A DNA stretch of 64,000 bases from JAAYAN01 sp964437215. Lineage in GTDB: Bacteria; Bacteroidota; Ignavibacteria; Ignavibacteriales; Melioribacteraceae. The notes beneath the pieces are model-generated. The model was not told the origin of the DNA, did no database searches, and saw only the letters and a list, made by a program, of their open reading frames with translations. The position numbers and the translations under genes are program-made. The stretch is from positions 17,207 through 81,206 of the forward strand of contig CAYTFZ010000003.1 of assembly GCA_964437215.1 (NCBI GenBank). Reading direction: 5' to 3'. This document shows, in pieces, positions 35,591-44,588 of this stretch. Numbering within the stretch: the stretch's first letter is position 1; each line of letters begins with the position of its first letter.

Positions 35591-35617
35591 GGCTCAGATA
35601 TGTTTTTTATCTGAGCC
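35591..35617. terminator. Hairpin between convergent amtB and purE
   Basis: A perfect 10-bp stem GGCTCAGATA/TATCTGAGCC (35591-35600 with 35608-35617) with a T-rich 7-nt loop lies 12 bp after the amtB stop and 7 bp before the purE end. Neither strand has a strong U-run after the stem, but position and symmetry fit a bidirectional terminator. Confidence 0.75.
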
Positions 35618-35623
35618 AAATAA

Positions 35624-36112
35624 TTAATATTTCACTTTATCGTTTTTTTTCATCGACTCTTCAGCCATTTTAACTTTATAAGCTTTTAGTTTTTCATTTA
35701 TTTCTTTATTTGATAAAGCTAAAATCTGAACTGCAAGCAAAGCTGCATTTTTTGCTCCGTCAATTGAAACAGTTGCCACAGGGACACCGGGAGGCATTTG
35801 AACAATTGATAAAAGTGAATCCATTCCGTTAAGTGAATTTGAATTTATCGGGACACCAATAACGGGTAAAGTTGTTTGTCCGGCTGTAACTCCCGGAAGA
35901 TGGGCTGCTCCTCCGGCGGCTGCAATTATAACTTTTAATCCGCGATTTTCTGCAGTTTTTGCATATTCCGCATGCTGTTCGGGTGTACGGTGCGCCGAAA
36001 GGATTTTTACTTCAAACGGAATAGAAAATTCCTTAAATATATCTATCGACTTTTGCATCGTATTTAAATCACTGTCACTACCCATAATAATGCCAACAAC
36101 AGCTTTACTCAT
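35624..36112 (-). CDS. purE: N5-carboxyaminoimidazole ribonucleotide mutase
   Basis: Moves the carboxyl group of N5-CAIR to C4 in purine synthesis. The 162-residue form begins with V-G-I-I-M-G-S-D-S-D and has S-A-H-R-T-P-E and A-A-G-G-A-A-H-L-P-G. ATG 36112 is preferred: GGAG lies 6 nt upstream, and the alternative ATG (36124) would contain that site. No purK is next to it. Confidence 0.95.
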   Translation of the reverse strand: MSKAVVGIIMGSDSDLNTMQKSIDIFKEFSIPFEVKILSAHRTPEQHAEYAKTAENRGLKVIIAAAGGAAHLPGVTAGQTTLPVIGVPINSNSLNGMDSLLSIVQMPPGVPVATVSIDGAKNAALLAVQILALSNKEINEKLKAYKVKMAEESMKKNDKVKY

Positions 36113-36204
36113 ACATTTCTCCATAATTGTTAAAATTTAGAAACAAAAGTAATAATACAAATTTATTTTGTCTATAAATTTCGCTCCAATTAATAATTTC
36201 TTTA

Positions 36205-36849
36205 TTAACGCCTGTTTAAAGAAGATGCACCTGAACAGTTATATTTTATATTTGAAGGATCTCCGTAATAATTAATTGTTGATGCGCCTGAAATATCGGC
36301 AGATAAACTGCTGCTTGCATTTATATCAGCCCGGCTTGCTCCGCTTATATTCGCATTAACATTTTTAGCATAAAAATTAACAGCATCAATTTTGGAAGCT
36401 CCCGAAACAAATATATTAAATTCATCAGTTTTACCAGATAAACTAATATTACTTGCTCCGCTTAATTTAATATCAAGCTTCCCTTTTTCTATATTTTTTA
36501 AGCTTACTTTACAAGCGCCCGAAATATCCACCTTTTTTAAATCACTTACAGTAATAAATACTTTTAATTCTTCTTGAGGTGAAATTCTTTCATTTGTATC
36601 TATAAATAAAGTGTTGTTCCTGACCTTTGTTACAATGTAAGGAATAAGATTATCTTCAGCTTCAATAATTAAAGTATTCGAATTATCTTGAACAGCTTCA
36701 ACTTCAAAACTGCCGCTTACGTTAATCTCGTTGAAATATTCTGTTTCTCTCTGAACACTTCTTACATTGCCCGAACCTTTTATTCCTACCACATCACAAG
36801 AAGTAATTAGTATTAACATTACTGAAAAAAAGATTAAATATTGTTTCAT
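36205..36849 (-). CDS. Head-GIN domain (DUF2807) lipoprotein
   Basis: 214 residues with a lipoprotein signal peptide (L-I-L-I-T-S-C, Cys at 18). The body is a repetitive beta-helix-like domain with recurring I-S-G-A-S motifs in nearly every turn, as in the DUF2807/head-GIN family common in Bacteroidota. The mature protein starts G-S-G-N-V after a short linker, also typical. Its function is unknown; an envelope location is expected. Confidence 0.85.
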   Translation of the reverse strand: MKQYLIFFSVMLILITSCDVVGIKGSGNVRSVQRETEYFNEINVSGSFEVEAVQDNSNTLIIEAEDNLIPYIVTKVRNNTLFIDTNERISPQEELKVFITVSDLKKVDISGACKVSLKNIEKGKLDIKLSGASNISLSGKTDEFNIFVSGASKIDAVNFYAKNVNANISGASRADINASSSLSADISGASTINYYGDPSNIKYNCSGASSLNRR

Positions 36850-36965
36850 TTCTTTATTCCTTACTGATTTTTTATGTAAGACGTGAATATGGTTATTTTT
36901 GTTTCATTCAAAATATTTTTTTTAAAACCGATTATTCATTATGATTTTAATAAATCCGGTAAATT

Positions 36966-39900
36966 GTGAGCACAATTGAATACAGAGAAAGGTTATCCGA
37001 GGCATTACAATCACTTCAGAAAAATGATTTTAAAACTGCTGATAAACTTTTTGAGAAACTTAATTATAATTTCCCCGAAAACGAAGAAATTCTTATCTAT
37101 TATGCATGTGCAATTTTAGGCAATGGCGATCCTGTTAAAGCTTATGAATTTGCGAATACAGCTGTTGAATTAAGACCCGATCTGATTTATTTACGCAAAT
37201 TACGCGGTCAGATTTTTATAAAATTAGGACTTAACGAAGCCGCTGCGAAGGATCTTGATTTATACAGAATAAATATAATCAGCGAATATAAAATATGTTG
37301 TCTGAATATTATAAGATCGCTTGCCGATTCAGGAAATCTTGAAAAGGCGAAGGAAGAATGCGATACTCTCCTATTATCTTATAATTGGGATGAACTGAAA
37401 AGAATAAAAGATTATTTAATTATAGCCCGCAATGTTGATAACTATAATATGAAGGATATTATTGAAAAAGCTGAAATATCATTTAATAATGGAGAATTGT
37501 GGTTTTCGAAAATCATCTCTTTATCTTATTTAAGAAAAAAAAATATAGAAGACGTTATACGGATAAAGATGATAAAACTGCATCTTTTAACGCTTTTAAA
37601 TCAATATCAATATAAACCTGCTAAAAAACTGGCTGATGAATTTTTCCATCTTATTAAAAATAACACGGAATTATTAACTATTGTTGATCAAATAAACAGT
37701 CGTCTCGGGAAAATTATGGATCGTGATAATAACTTTATTCCCGAAACCAAGAGTAACACAATTCCTGTTGTAAACGGGGAAAATACTTTTTTCCCGAATA
37801 CAACTCTTCAGGTAATTTCTGCTAAGTTTTTTAATGTTAGCGAAAATAACAAGCAGAATAACCGTGTTTATTATAAACAGTTTAGTGCATCAGATATAAA
37901 ATTTATCGGTGTGGAGCTGATTTTTAAAAATCATTTCTTCAATAAGAAGAAAATGAATTACAAGGGGTTTGCAATTTGGTATCTTAATGATTTTGAAATT
38001 GGCAGAAGCTACTTTAAGATGAATATCAACGAAAACTGGGATTCGGTTATTTATGTTCAAACCTGGGGCTCCGACGAACATTTTTATTGGGAAAAAGGTG
38101 CTGGGAAGGTTGAAATTTATATTGATGATTTCAAGGTAAGCGAATCACTTTTTCGAATTGATGAACAAAAAGAATATCTATTGCCTTTAAAAGAAAAAAT
38201 TCAGCAAAAATCTGTTCAGGAAAATAAAGTCTCCGAAATTACAATAGTCGAATCCGAAAAAGAAAATCTTCAAAAATTATTAGCTGAACTGAATAATTTT
38301 GTGGGACTAAAAAATATTAAAAATTCTATAAAAGAATTTATCGACTATCTCGAGTTTCTTAAAGAAAGAAAAAAGCTCGGCTTAAAAGTTCAGGACGGAA
38401 TTTCGCTTAATTCCATATTTTTAGGAAATCCCGGAACAGGAAAAACAACAGTAGCCAGATTGATGGCAAAAATCTTTTATTCGATGGGACTGCTTAAAGA
38501 GAATAAGCTTGTTGAAGTCGACAGAGCCGCTTTAGTCGGTCAGTATATCGGCGAAACTGCGCAAAAAACGGACAAAATAATTTCCGATGCAATCGGCGGT
38601 GTGTTATTTATTGATGAAGCTTATTCCCTAATTAATAAAAACAACAGTCAGGATTTTGGACGCGAAGCAATTGATATTCTGCTTAAAAGAATGGAAGACA
38701 AAAAAGGTGAATTTGCAGTAATTGTTGCAGGCTATCCCGAAGAAATGCAAAATTTTCTTGATTCAAATCCAGGTTTGAAATCGAGATTTTCGCATACATT
38801 CGAGTTCGAAGATTACTCGCCTTCCGAAATGATTAATATTATTCAAAAGCTTGCAGAATATGAAGATTATTTTATTACAGATGGCGCAAATATATTGTTG
38901 AAAAAAGAGTTAACCGGGCTTTACAGAAATCGCGATAAAACTTTTGGAAACGCAAGACTTGCACGAAAAATATTTGATGAGTTAAAATTAAATGTGAGCA
39001 AAAGATTTCTTAATTCTTCCGAGAATAAAAAAGATAAAGATTTGCTTTCACATATTCTTGCCGAAGATGTTTCTGATATTTTAAGATTAAATGAAAGTAA
39101 AACTGTAAATATTCCCATAAACGAAGAAGAACTTCAAAAGGTTTTATCCGATATTAATAAACTTACCGGACTGGAAAAAGTAAAGAAAGAAATTTCGGAT
39201 ATTGTAAAACTTGCTAAATTCTATCAAGAAAGAGGTGAAAATGTTAAAGAAAAATTTTCATCTCATATCCTCTTTTTAGGAAATCCGGGAACGGGCAAAA
39301 CCACAGTAGCAAGACTTTTAAGCAGACTTTATTCGGCTTTGGGAGTTTTAGAAAAAGGACATCTTATTGAAACTGACCGCGAAGGACTTGTTGCAGGGTT
39401 TGTTGGACAGACAGCAATTAAAACAAAAAATATTGTTAATAAAGCTTTGGGAGGGACCCTTTTTATTGATGAAGCTTATTCGCTTTCTTCCGGTAAAAAT
39501 GATTTTGGATCCGAAGCTGTTGATGTATTGCTGAAAAAAATGGAAGATGACAGGGGTAAATTTATAACCATTGCAGCTGGATATACAAATGAAATGAAGT
39601 TTTTCATTAACAGTAACCCGGGACTCCAATCGCGTTTCAATAAAATATTTTATTTTGACGATTATATTCCGCAGGAACTTTTTACAATTGCCAAGGATAT
39701 TTTCTATTCATTTAAAATGATTCTTGAAAATGAAGCGGCTGATGTGCTTATAAAATATTTTGAATTTCTTTATAATAAACGTGATGAAAATTTTGGAAAT
39801 GCCCGTATTGTCAGGAATATCTGCGAAGAAATAAAACAAAACACTTTACTTCGTGAAGCAGAAAGCGAAAACAGAGAATCGAAAAAAGAACTTACAATTC

Positions 39901-40778
39901 GCAAAGAAGATATTACTCCTTTATATTCCGGTGAGGTTTCTATCGCTTCAGTTAACGTTAATAATGAAGAAATAGATAACATTATTAAGGAAATAAAGCA
40001 GCTCCCAGGGTTAAATAATGTTAAACGAGGCATAGATAAACTCATTTCAGGTTTACAAATTTCTGAAATGCGAAAACAGAAAGGTTTTCCGGTATTAAAT
40101 AAGAATTATAATTGTTTTTTTGCAGGAAAAAGAGGCACTGGAAAATATACTATTGCAGGTTATATTGCAAAAATTTATAAGATATTTAAAATTATTCCTT
40201 ACGACGAAATAATAAAAATTGAAAAATCCGATATATATGTTGAAAACAATTTATTAAATACCGAGAAATTGGAATCACTCTTAAATCTTTCTTCAGGAAA
40301 GATATTGTATTTCCCTCAAATATCCGGATTTCTTTCACTATCTGATAATTTATTGAATGAATTATTTCGTAAAATATTTAACTCTATTGAAATTAATAAT
40401 TTAAGAAACATTTTAATTATTTCTGACAAACAAAATTGTATAACCGAGTTAAATAAAAGGCTGCCTGATTACACACACTATTTCCCAAACTATTTTACTT
40501 TTCAAGATTATTCTCCGCGGGAATTGATTGAAATTACTGCCTTTATTGCATTAGAAAATGGTTATACATTTGATGAAGGGAGTCTTCAGCAGCTCTTCGA
40601 AAATTATACTATGCTTTATAACCATCGCGACGACAATTTTCCAAACGCTTATATTGTACAAAATATGTTAAGCAAAGCTATTACCAATCAGGAAGAGAGA
40701 ATTGCAGCTAATATTAACGATAGATATCACGAGTTAAACCTTATTTTGATTGATGATATACCTAAATTAACTGAATAA
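36966..40778 (+). CDS. TPR + beta-domain + triple AAA+ (CbbX/SpoVK-like) protein
   Basis: A 1270-residue protein from a GTG start. Residues 1-250 are TPR-like helices. Residues 275-400 form a beta-rich domain (I-K-F-I-G-V-E-L-I-F-K-N, then W-D-S-V-I-Y-V-Q-T-W-G). Three CbbX/SpoVK-type AAA+ modules follow. AAA1 and AAA2 are intact, with GNPGTGKT at 487-494 and 772-779 and Walker B Asp-Glu at 550-551 and 835-836. AAA3 has a drifted P-loop (GKRGTGKYT, 1054-1062) and Pro-Gln (1117-1118) in place of Asp-Glu, so it should not hydrolyse ATP. TPR plus CbbX-like AAA recalls EccA of type VII secretion, but no secretion genes are nearby. Substrate unknown. Confidence 0.8.
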   Translation: MSTIEYRERLSEALQSLQKNDFKTADKLFEKLNYNFPENEEILIYYACAILGNGDPVKAYEFANTAVELRPDLIYLRKLRGQIFIKLGLNEAAAKDLDLYRINIISEYKICCLNIIRSLADSGNLEKAKEECDTLLLSYNWDELKRIKDYLIIARNVDNYNMKDIIEKAEISFNNGELWFSKIISLSYLRKKNIEDVIRIKMIKLHLLTLLNQYQYKPAKKLADEFFHLIKNNTELLTIVDQINSRLGKIMDRDNNFIPETKSNTIPVVNGENTFFPNTTLQVISAKFFNVSENNKQNNRVYYKQFSASDIKFIGVELIFKNHFFNKKKMNYKGFAIWYLNDFEIGRSYFKMNINENWDSVIYVQTWGSDEHFYWEKGAGKVEIYIDDFKVSESLFRIDEQKEYLLPLKEKIQQKSVQENKVSEITIVESEKENLQKLLAELNNFVGLKNIKNSIKEFIDYLEFLKERKKLGLKVQDGISLNSIFLGNPGTGKTTVARLMAKIFYSMGLLKENKLVEVDRAALVGQYIGETAQKTDKIISDAIGGVLFIDEAYSLINKNNSQDFGREAIDILLKRMEDKKGEFAVIVAGYPEEMQNFLDSNPGLKSRFSHTFEFEDYSPSEMINIIQKLAEYEDYFITDGANILLKKELTGLYRNRDKTFGNARLARKIFDELKLNVSKRFLNSSENKKDKDLLSHILAEDVSDILRLNESKTVNIPINEEELQKVLSDINKLTGLEKVKKEISDIVKLAKFYQERGENVKEKFSSHILFLGNPGTGKTTVARLLSRLYSALGVLEKGHLIETDREGLVAGFVGQTAIKTKNIVNKALGGTLFIDEAYSLSSGKNDFGSEAVDVLLKKMEDDRGKFITIAAGYTNEMKFFINSNPGLQSRFNKIFYFDDYIPQELFTIAKDIFYSFKMILENEAADVLIKYFEFLYNKRDENFGNARIVRNICEEIKQNTLLREAESENRESKKELTIRKEDITPLYSGEVSIASVNVNNEEIDNIIKEIKQLPGLNNVKRGIDKLISGLQISEMRKQKGFPVLNKNYNCFFAGKRGTGKYTIAGYIAKIYKIFKIIPYDEIIKIEKSDIYVENNLLNTEKLESLLNLSSGKILYFPQISGFLSLSDNLLNELFRKIFNSIEINNLRNILIISDKQNCITELNKRLPDYTHYFPNYFTFQDYSPRELIEITAFIALENGYTFDEGSLQQLFENYTMLYNHRDDNFPNAYIVQNMLSKAITNQEERIAANINDRYHELNLILIDDIPKLTE

Positions 40779-40889
40779 ATATTGTCCTTTAGGATTTATC
40801 GTCGGGTTTATATCTTAACAAATGTTAAATAGTTATTGGTATGACTTGATATTTGTAAATATTTAACGATAATTAGCTATTAGTTTTTT

Positions 40890-40903
40890 ACTTCTTAAGA
40901 AGT
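40890..40903. promoter_or_regulatory. Perfect 14-bp palindrome, possible operator
   Basis: ACTTCTTAAGAAGT is exactly self-complementary. It lies about 19 bp upstream of a TTGACA element and 85 bp before the small gene at 40988, a position suited to a dimeric regulator. No DNA-binding regulator is adjacent. Confidence 0.4.
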
Positions 40904-40921
40904 GATACCTTTGTTTTTATA

Positions 40922-40950
40922 TTGACATTTTTGTTGTAATATGTTATCAA
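40922..40950 (+). promoter_or_regulatory. Possible sigma70-type promoter of the small gene
   Basis: Consensus TTGACA (40922-40927), a 17-bp spacer and TATCAA (40945-40950), 37 bp before the start codon. This is the best -35 match I saw in the window. Confidence 0.5.
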
Positions 40951-40987
40951 TGAGTGTGATTTAAAACACAATAAAGAGGAGTTGGAT

Positions 40988-41257
40988 ATGCTGAATAATT
41001 TTTCGAACAACAAACCGAATTTCGTTCCAAAACACGATATCGATGTTTTCAATCTCGAGGAAAAGTATTTCAGTATGAAAAAAGAAAACGAAAAATTCTT
41101 TTTCCCTTGGGCATTAGAGAACACAGAACCATATTCTAAAAGTACATTGGAAGAGATTAAAAAACTTGAAACGGAAGAAGAAGATCTTTCCAGAAAAATA
41201 GAATTAGTTAGAAAGAAAATTAGTGCATTAAGAAGTACAGTGAACGATTACCAATAA
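40988..41257 (+). CDS. Small hypothetical protein with C-terminal coiled coil
   Basis: About 89 residues from ATG 40988, with GAGGAG 6 nt upstream; a TTG at 40982 is less likely. The N-terminal half is polar, with a conspicuous K-F-F-F-P-W-A-L-E-N. Residues 53-85 form a strong charged coiled coil (L-E-E-I-K-K-L-E-T-E-E-E-D-L-S-R-K-I). There is no signal peptide, membrane segment or family I recognise. The strong ribosome-binding site and own promoter suggest a well-expressed gene. It follows the triple-AAA+ gene by 209 bp on the same strand. Confidence 0.65.
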   Translation: MLNNFSNNKPNFVPKHDIDVFNLEEKYFSMKKENEKFFFPWALENTEPYSKSTLEEIKKLETEEEDLSRKIELVRKKISALRSTVNDYQ

Positions 41258-41314
41258 ACCGAGGCCACGAAGTTTGTTTTTTCATGTTCAGAATAATGAG
41301 TACTTAATTAGTTA

Positions 41315-42613
41315 TTATTTCTTTTTAGAAAGTAAAAAAGATTTAAGGGAATTATATTGTGTATCCATTTTTATAGATTTTTTCTTATTTTTTAGATAAT
41401 CAGCTAATCTTAGCGGCATTTCAATTTTAAAACCAGTATTTAATTCAATTACATCTCCGAATTTTGCCGGATGTGCAGTCTCAAGAATTACACCGAAATC
41501 ATCTTGTGTTTTTGCATATTTATTAAATGCTAAGTATCCTACTGCACCATGAGGATCTATCAAATAATTATATTTTTCTTTTAATTCCTTAATTGCTTGA
41601 ATTGTTTGGACATCAGAAAATGAAATGGAAAATATATCATCTCGTATAGATTTTAATAGATTTCCATAAATAGAATCAATTCTTGCTAAATTGCTCGGAT
41701 TTCCTACATCCATTGCATTGGAATATGTTTTTACAGAAGGACGCGGAATAAACCGACCGCTTTCAATATATTCAGTAAAAACACTATTGGCATTTGCAGC
41801 TGCAATGAACTTTTTAACAGGAAGACCGCTTTTTTTGGCTATTAATCCTGCTGTTAAATTTCCTAAATTCCCTGAAGGCACCGAAAATATAACATTTTTA
41901 TCCCGGGAAATTTGTTTAAATGCTTCAAAATAATAAATGCTCTGTGGAAGAAGTCGTGCTATATTTATTGAATTTGCGGATGATAATGGGATGTATTTTC
42001 TTAATTCTTGATCTGTAAATGCTTCTTTTACTAATTTCTGGCAATCATCAAAGGTCCCTTCAATTTCCAAAGCTGTTATATTTTTATCTAACGTTGTAAG
42101 CTGCATTTCTTGAATCTTACTTACTTTCTGTGATGGATAAAGAATATATACATTTATTCCTTCAACACCGTAAAATCCATGTGCTACTGCGCTGCCTGTA
42201 TCTCCTGAAGTAGCAACCAAAATATTTAATTCCCTGTTTTCCTGCCGGATAAAATGAGACATAGTATTTGCCATAAATCTTGCCCCGAAATCTTTGAAAG
42301 CAAGAGTAGGTCCGTGAAAAAGCTCTAAAATACCCAAGTTATCGGATAATTTAATAACAGGTGCTGGAAATGTAAAAGTACGGCTGATTATCGAGCTTAA
42401 AACATCATCGTTCATATTTTCTGAAACGTATGGTCTCAAAACTTCAAAAGCTATTTCACTAAATGAAAAATTATGTAAATTATCTAAAAAAGACTGACTT
42501 AACACAGGAATATTTTCCGGAATGAATAAACCGCCGTCCGGAGCCAAACCTTCTAATACGGCAGTCTTAAAATCGGCACATAAATTATTATTTTTATCAC
42601 TGTAATATTTCAT
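41315..42613 (-). CDS. thrC: Threonine synthase
   Basis: PLP enzyme converting phosphohomoserine to threonine. The N-terminal F-H-G-P-T-L-A-F-K-D-F-G-A-R motif carries the PLP lysine, followed by A-T-S-G-D-T-G-S-A-V and the phosphate-binding G-N-L-G-N-L. The start at ATG 42613, one base after the thrB stop, is preferred to an upstream TTG. Last gene of the thr operon. Confidence 0.95.
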   Translation of the reverse strand: MKYYSDKNNNLCADFKTAVLEGLAPDGGLFIPENIPVLSQSFLDNLHNFSFSEIAFEVLRPYVSENMNDDVLSSIISRTFTFPAPVIKLSDNLGILELFHGPTLAFKDFGARFMANTMSHFIRQENRELNILVATSGDTGSAVAHGFYGVEGINVYILYPSQKVSKIQEMQLTTLDKNITALEIEGTFDDCQKLVKEAFTDQELRKYIPLSSANSINIARLLPQSIYYFEAFKQISRDKNVIFSVPSGNLGNLTAGLIAKKSGLPVKKFIAAANANSVFTEYIESGRFIPRPSVKTYSNAMDVGNPSNLARIDSIYGNLLKSIRDDIFSISFSDVQTIQAIKELKEKYNYLIDPHGAVGYLAFNKYAKTQDDFGVILETAHPAKFGDVIELNTGFKIEMPLRLADYLKNKKKSIKMDTQYNSLKSFLLSKKK

Positions 42614-42614
42614 A

Positions 42615-43547
42615 TTATTCAACTATCAAAGGACCGTTTTTATTAATTTTGGATACATAAATTTTATTTTCAATGTTTACATTATTACAAGCTTCTTCCA
42701 TTGCCGAGGCAACTTTTTCGGCAGTCTCTTTAGAAACCGATAAAGCAAATATTGCAGGACCTGAACCTGAAATATTACAGCCTATTGCTCCTGCTTCATA
42801 AGCTGATTCTTTTATCTGATCGTATCCCGGAATAAGTTTGGATCTGTGAGGTTCGGCAACTTTGTCTTTTATTGATCTTCCAATTAAAGCATAATCATTT
42901 TGATAAATACCTGAAATTAACCCGCCAACATTTCCCCATTGTGTTATTGCATCTTTTAATTTTACTGTATTGCCTAATAAAGCGCGGGCTTCGCTTGTTT
43001 TTATCTCAATTTGCGGATGAATTACCGTGCAATATAGATCAGGAGGTATAGGCAGTTTAATAATATCTATTGGATCGTATGACCTTATTAAAATAAATCC
43101 TCCGTAAAGACAAGGAGCAACATTATCTGCGTGGATAGCATTGCTGGCAATTTTTTCACCGTCAAGCGCAAACAACAAAAGTTTATCATTATGCAATGGA
43201 TTCCCAAGCAGATAGTTTAATCCATAAACTGCAGAAACCGCACTTGCAGCGCTTGATCCTAATCCACTTCCAAGCCCCATTTTTTTATTAATCTCCAATT
43301 CTAAACCGAAATTAATCGGATAGAATTGAATGTAAGACAGCAAAGCCTTTGTCGCAGTATTTTGCTCAATATCGTAAGGAATTTCTCCGTTGTCCCCTGT
43401 TATCTTCTTAATTTTAATTCCAGGTTCGGCGCTTGTACGCATAATAATTTCTTCACAAGGCTCGTCAAGTGCAAAGCCCATCACATCAAAACCGCAACCT
43501 ATGTTCGAAACTGTTGCAGGCGAATAAATTTTAATTTCTCTTTTCAT
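42615..43547 (-). CDS. thrB: Homoserine kinase
   Basis: GHMP-family kinase phosphorylating homoserine. The N-terminal A-T-V-S-N-I-G-C-G-F-D-V-M-G-F-A, the ATP loop G-L-G-S-G-L-G-S-S-A-A-S-A, and the C-terminal N-I-S-G-S-G-P-A-I-F-A are all present. Its start overlaps the asd stop by 4 bp. Confidence 0.95.
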   Translation of the reverse strand: MKREIKIYSPATVSNIGCGFDVMGFALDEPCEEIIMRTSAEPGIKIKKITGDNGEIPYDIEQNTATKALLSYIQFYPINFGLELEINKKMGLGSGLGSSAASAVSAVYGLNYLLGNPLHNDKLLLFALDGEKIASNAIHADNVAPCLYGGFILIRSYDPIDIIKLPIPPDLYCTVIHPQIEIKTSEARALLGNTVKLKDAITQWGNVGGLISGIYQNDYALIGRSIKDKVAEPHRSKLIPGYDQIKESAYEAGAIGCNISGSGPAIFALSVSKETAEKVASAMEEACNNVNIENKIYVSKINKNGPLIVE

Positions 43548-44587
43548 AAATTTCCGAAATATCCTTTTTCTTTAAGAAGTTCAGCTATTAGTATTGTGCC
43601 TCCGGCAGCTCCTCTTACAGTATTATGTGAAAGTACAACAAATTTATAATCGAACAAATTATCTTCACGCAATCTGCCTACCGATACTGCCATTCCTTTA
43701 TCAAGATTCCGGTGTATTTTTGGTTGCGGGAATTTATCTTCTGAAAAATAATAAATCGGTTTAACAGGGGCGGAAGGAAGATTTAATCTTTGAACTTCGG
43801 AAGTAAATTCGTTAAATGCTTTTAAGATATCTTCTTTAGAAGGTTTATTTTTAAACTTTACCTGAACACATTCAGTATGTCCGTCAATAACAGGGACTCT
43901 GTTGCACTGTGCGCTTATTTTAAACTGTGTATTATTTATTTTTCCATTTTCAAGTTTACCTAAAATCTTTAATGGTTCCGCTTCCATTTTGGCTTCTTCA
44001 CCGCCGATGAATGGAACAACATTTTCGAGAATATCCAAAGATGCTATTCCCGGATAACCGGCTCCGGAAATTGCTTGCATTGTAACAACGTTTACGGCTT
44101 CTATCCCGAATTTATCATTCAAAGGTTTAAGTGCCATTACCATTCCAATTGTTGAGCAGTTAGGATTTGTAATAATAAAACCTTGGCTTTTTTGCTCTTT
44201 AACAAGATCAAGATGTTCATAATTTACTTCCGGTATCATCAACGGTACGTCTTCATCAAAACGATGATTACGTGCGTTTGAAATAACATAATATCCTGCT
44301 TTAGCTAAATCGCTTTCTATTTCACCGGCTACAGACGCATCCAGTGCAGAAAAACATACCTTTGATTCCAAACTTGTATCGCAAGGTTTTACAATCATAT
44401 TCCCGATTCTTTCGGAAAGACTGCTTTGCATAATCCAATTAGCAGCATCTTTGTATTTTTTCCCTGCCGAGCGTTCGGAAGCTGCAACTTCAGATATTTC
44501 AAACCAAGGGTGATTTGCTAATAACTCAATAAATTTTTGACCGACACTGCCGGTTGCACCAAGTACTGCAACATTTATCTTTTTCAT
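43544..44587 (-). CDS. asd: Aspartate-semialdehyde dehydrogenase
   Basis: Reduces aspartyl phosphate to aspartate semialdehyde, the branch point to threonine, methionine, lysine and diaminopimelate. NADP motif V-L-G-A-T-G-S-V-G, catalytic Cys in N-P-N-C-S-T, and G-H-T-E-C-V are seen. The 347-residue form starts at ATG 44587, one base after the thrA stop. It is of the archaeal/fungal-like subgroup by its length and the S-G-A-G-Y-P-G motif. Confidence 0.93.
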   Translation of the reverse strand: MKKINVAVLGATGSVGQKFIELLANHPWFEISEVAASERSAGKKYKDAANWIMQSSLSERIGNMIVKPCDTSLESKVCFSALDASVAGEIESDLAKAGYYVISNARNHRFDEDVPLMIPEVNYEHLDLVKEQKSQGFIITNPNCSTIGMVMALKPLNDKFGIEAVNVVTMQAISGAGYPGIASLDILENVVPFIGGEEAKMEAEPLKILGKLENGKINNTQFKISAQCNRVPVIDGHTECVQVKFKNKPSKEDILKAFNEFTSEVQRLNLPSAPVKPIYYFSEDKFPQPKIHRNLDKGMAVSVGRLREDNLFDYKFVVLSHNTVRGAAGGTILIAELLKEKGYFGNL

Positions 44588-44588
44588 A

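Noticed and set aside
36966..40778. Triple-AAA+ protein as a Rubisco activase (CbbX) or type VII secretion EccA
   Set aside because: No Rubisco or secretion genes are nearby and the architecture differs from both.
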